Assembly (NCBI RefSeq): GCF_002205165.1 | Contig: NZ_NIVS01000051.1 | Coordinates: 1-52,669, forward strand | Direction of reading: 5' to 3' | Source of the DNA: Stenotrophomonas maltophilia | GTDB lineage: Bacteria > Pseudomonadota > Gammaproteobacteria > Xanthomonadales > Xanthomonadaceae | DNA: 52,669 nucleotides | Shown here: piece after piece, positions 50,583-52,669 of the stretch | How positions within the stretch are numbered: the stretch's first letter is position 1 | Layout: every line of letters begins with the position of its first letter | Position numbers and translations under genes: made by a program | Notes under the pieces: generated by a model | Databases searched by the model: none | Told to the model about the DNA's origin: nothing | The model's input: only the letters and a program-made list of their open reading frames with translations

Positions 50583-51497
50583 ATGCGCGGCGCTGAATTC
50601 GCAGAACTGAAGGCGTTCGTCGCCGTCGTGGACAGGTCCAGCTTCGCCAAGGCCGCGGATCACCTGGGGCTGTCGCGGTCAGCCCTCAGCCAGACCATCC
50701 GCCAGCTGGAGTCGCGGCTGGGCGTGCGCTTGTTGAACCGGACGACACGCAGTGTTTCTCCGACCGAGCCGGGGCGGCGGCTGCACGAACGCATGGCGCC
50801 GATGCTGCGTGAAATGGACGCGGCCGTGGCGGAGGCGGTCGACACACGCACGCACGCCTCGGGCACGCTGCGCATCAATACGCTCAGCATGGCCGCCAAG
50901 CGACTGATCGCGCCACGCTTGGGACGTTTTGCACGGGCCCATCCCGATGTGGTGCTGGATATCGTGATCGATGACACCTTGAGCGACATTGCCGGCGAGG
51001 GCTTCGATGCCGGCATCCGCGTGGGCAATCGCCTGCAGAAGGATATGGTGGCGGTCCGGATGACGCCGGATGTCGAACTGCTGGCCGTCGCATCGCCCGA
51101 GTACCTTGCCCGCCACGGTGAACCGAGAACGCCTGCGGATCTAAGTCGTCATGCCTGCATCAATTGGCGCTTCCCCGGCAGCGGCAGGATCGCGGGCTGG
51201 GAATTCAGTAAAAAGGGCAAAACGGTCGAGTTTTTTGGCGAAGGCAGCGTGATTTCCAACCACCAGGACATCATCGTGCCGGCGGCGTTGCAGGGGCTCG
51301 GCATCCTGTATGCCTACAACGACGATGACATCGCCGAGGCACTGCGCGATGGCCGACTGCGGCGCGTGCTGGCGGACTGGTCGCCAACGGTGCCCGGTCT
51401 GTATCTGTACTACTCGAGCCGACGGCACATGCTGCCGGGGTTGCGGGCCTTCATCGACTGCATGCTGGATCGTGATCTGGGCAGTGAGCCAGGTTGA
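50583..51497 (+). CDS. LysR-family transcriptional regulator
   Basis: The 304-residue protein has a winged helix (about 1-65: SFAKAADHLGLSRSALSQTIRQLESRLGVRLLNRTTRSV) and an effector domain from about 90. This form, with HASGTLRINTLSMAAKR, is common in the group of PA-type regulators of divergent oxidoreductases. It lies 100 bp from the start of the NTF2/SDR pair on the other strand, the classical LysR arrangement, so those genes are its probable target; the short gap holds T/A-rich dyads but no unambiguous site. Confidence 0.93.
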   Translation: MRGAEFAELKAFVAVVDRSSFAKAADHLGLSRSALSQTIRQLESRLGVRLLNRTTRSVSPTEPGRRLHERMAPMLREMDAAVAEAVDTRTHASGTLRINTLSMAAKRLIAPRLGRFARAHPDVVLDIVIDDTLSDIAGEGFDAGIRVGNRLQKDMVAVRMTPDVELLAVASPEYLARHGEPRTPADLSRHACINWRFPGSGRIAGWEFSKKGKTVEFFGEGSVISNHQDIIVPAALQGLGILYAYNDDDIAEALRDGRLRRVLADWSPTVPGLYLYYSSRRHMLPGLRAFIDCMLDRDLGSEPG

Positions 51498-51767
51498 TTG
51501 GCGTGAAATGCGAGATCGACGGTTTTCGGGGACTGCTCCAATGCAGGGCGCGTTTTGTCCGAGGGCGGAAGACGAGTAGGCCAGACGATTAGGGGGGGCG
51601 CTATCCAGGGGTAGTGCGCAGGTCAGCTTCTGGCCGAACGCGGTCAACTCAGCCCGCCTACGCTCCCGCTAAGTAGAAGTACCGGTTGGCCCACAGTGCC
51701 TTTGCGGTGGCGGGGTCGGATCGGCACGTAGAGACTGGCTCCACCGAGGCCGGTAAGGGAATGGCAG
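51498..51767 (+). other. Intergenic region before the partial lipoprotein gene
   Basis: The 270 bp between the LysR stop and the lipoprotein gene hold no gene or hairpin I can support. The promoter of the next gene is not obvious. A ribosome-binding-site-like AAGGGA lies just before its ATG. Confidence 0.4.
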
Positions 51768-52669
51768 ATGGCGACCAGGATCCGGGACGTAGCGCCGACC
51801 CTGTTTCTGGCTGCGGTCATCCTGCTGGTGCTTCCCGCATGCAGCCGAGAGACCACGAGCGAGAACCCTGCCTCGGCGGCCGAAGCCTCCCGCCCGGCCG
51901 TTCACCCAGTGGCAACGCCGCCCAACATGCCTCCGCCGAATCCGTGGCTGGCGGACAGTGTCTACCCGACCTCCCACTTCAATCCGGCGGCCACCGATTC
52001 GGTGCTTATCGCGGGGCCGGTGGGTAGCCGAAACCTCACCGCGGCGGATGTAGCGACCGTGCCCACCCTGGTAACCTCCAATCCCACCATGAAGCGCGTG
52101 GGCGGGGAGGTGATCGCCTTCGCCAGCGGTGCAGTGGGCGTGCAGAAGATCCGGGTGACCGGCGATGCCTTCGAAGCCGTGGGAGGGCTGCTTCCTTACC
52201 CGGGATTTGAAACGTCCGCCGCGATGGCGACTCCGGCCGCGCTTGACGCCGCACTGACGCAGCTCGACGCTGCTTACCGTGCCAAGGACGAGACGAAGAT
52301 CCTTGGCGCGCTGAAGGGCCTCGGCGCCGCTGGTCTCAACATGGAAAGTGGCATCAACGGGGTGTACAACCTGTTTGATCGAGACGGCAACCATTACTGC
52401 GTCTACGGTGGCACCCACGTGCTGAAGACAACCGATGGCAACGTGGTCGGTGACCCGCCGCGGATCGTCAAGACCGCCGATGTCGCCAAGGGGCTGCCCG
52501 AAGACGTCGCCAAGTCGGTTACCCGCATCATCGGGTTGAACATGACCTACGACGGCTTTCTGGCTGCTGCCGCTCCCGGCGCCTTGATCATCCTGGACCG
52601 GGATCTGAATGTGAAGGCGTCGGTGACGTTCAACGGCGAGGCAGTCGACAACAGCATCGTCATCGATGA
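51768..52669 (+). CDS. Partial lipoprotein, runs off the right edge
   Basis: The frame from ATG 51768 stays open to the window end for 300 codons and no stop is reached, so the gene is truncated by the edge only. The product starts with a signal peptide (LVLPACS near residues 21-27 as lipobox), a Pro/Ala-rich linker, and a folded part whose last segments (NGVYNLFDRDGNHYCVYGG, ALIILDRDLNVKASV) resemble blades of a beta-propeller. AAGGGA precedes the ATG. I do not know the family or function. Confidence 0.8.
   Translation, partial: MATRIRDVAPTLFLAAVILLVLPACSRETTSENPASAAEASRPAVHPVATPPNMPPPNPWLADSVYPTSHFNPAATDSVLIAGPVGSRNLTAADVATVPTLVTSNPTMKRVGGEVIAFASGAVGVQKIRVTGDAFEAVGGLLPYPGFETSAAMATPAALDAALTQLDAAYRAKDETKILGALKGLGAAGLNMESGINGVYNLFDRDGNHYCVYGGTHVLKTTDGNVVGDPPRIVKTADVAKGLPEDVAKSVTRIIGLNMTYDGFLAAAAPGALIILDRDLNVKASVTFNGEAVDNSIVID

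Noticed and set aside
1..52669. tRNA/rRNA genes, CRISPR arrays, insertion sequences, prophage genes and dispersed GTAG-type REP elements
   Set aside because: Read for on both strands; no convincing example was found.

Overview
The window is about 52.7 kb of high-GC (roughly two-thirds G+C), densely coded, single-copy chromosomal DNA. Gene content and protein character (TonB-dependent receptors, a CzcCBA-type RND system, an EcfK/PknS-like sigma/kinase pair, a very large NdvB-type glucan synthase, rarA-crcB) point to a gammaproteobacterium of the Xanthomonadaceae, most like Stenotrophomonas or Xanthomonas; I cannot fix the species. I see no rRNA, tRNA, insertion sequence, prophage or CRISPR array. 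All genes that lie wholly inside the window appear intact; the last one runs off the right edge.

Layout. 1-2.4 kb: rarA and crcB (one-base overlap), then a small basic protein with an AT-hook-like motif. 2.4-5.1 kb: two leftward regulators (LysR type and WYL/YafY type), the second divergent from a glutathione S-transferase gene across a long dyad. 5.2-9.6 kb: a secreted amidohydrolase, a leftward secreted glycosidase and a DUF805 membrane protein. 9.7-10.9 kb: a flavodoxin-fold oxidoreductase divergent from a TetR regulator with a palindromic operator between them. 11.0-11.8 kb: a secreted protein of unknown function.

11.8-19.6 kb is an iron-acquisition block: a near-consensus Fur box, an IroE/Fes-like esterase, a YncE-like beta-propeller, a lipoprotein binding protein, a FecCD permease and an ATPase run rightward, converging on a FhuA-type TonB receptor that has its own Fur-like dyad.

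19.8-22.2 kb holds the most interesting feature: an EF-G paralogue (fusA2) preceded by a leader with a promoter, a 29-codon leader peptide, an intrinsic terminator whose 5' arm has an exact alternative partner inside the leader peptide gene, and then a second 14-codon ORF with a strong Shine-Dalgarno and a 10-bp hairpin overlapping its end. This looks like a two-step attenuator sensing translation, which would suit a spare translocase.

22.4-26.8 kb: an M14-type metallopeptidase, then an ECF sigma factor with a membrane Ser/Thr kinase carrying a TPR-type outer region. 26.8-32.5 kb: a thioredoxin-fold lipoprotein divergent from an Oar-like TonB receptor, then a small lipoprotein. 32.6-40.2 kb: a two-component system divergent from a czcCBA-type heavy-metal RND operon, with response-regulator-type direct repeats in the 62-bp gap. 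40.3-49.3 kb: a 2903-residue cyclic beta-1,2-glucan synthase with a translationally coupled 81-residue protein. 49.4-51.5 kb: an NTF2-fold protein and an SDR divergent from their likely LysR regulator. The window ends in a partial lipoprotein gene that begins near 51768.
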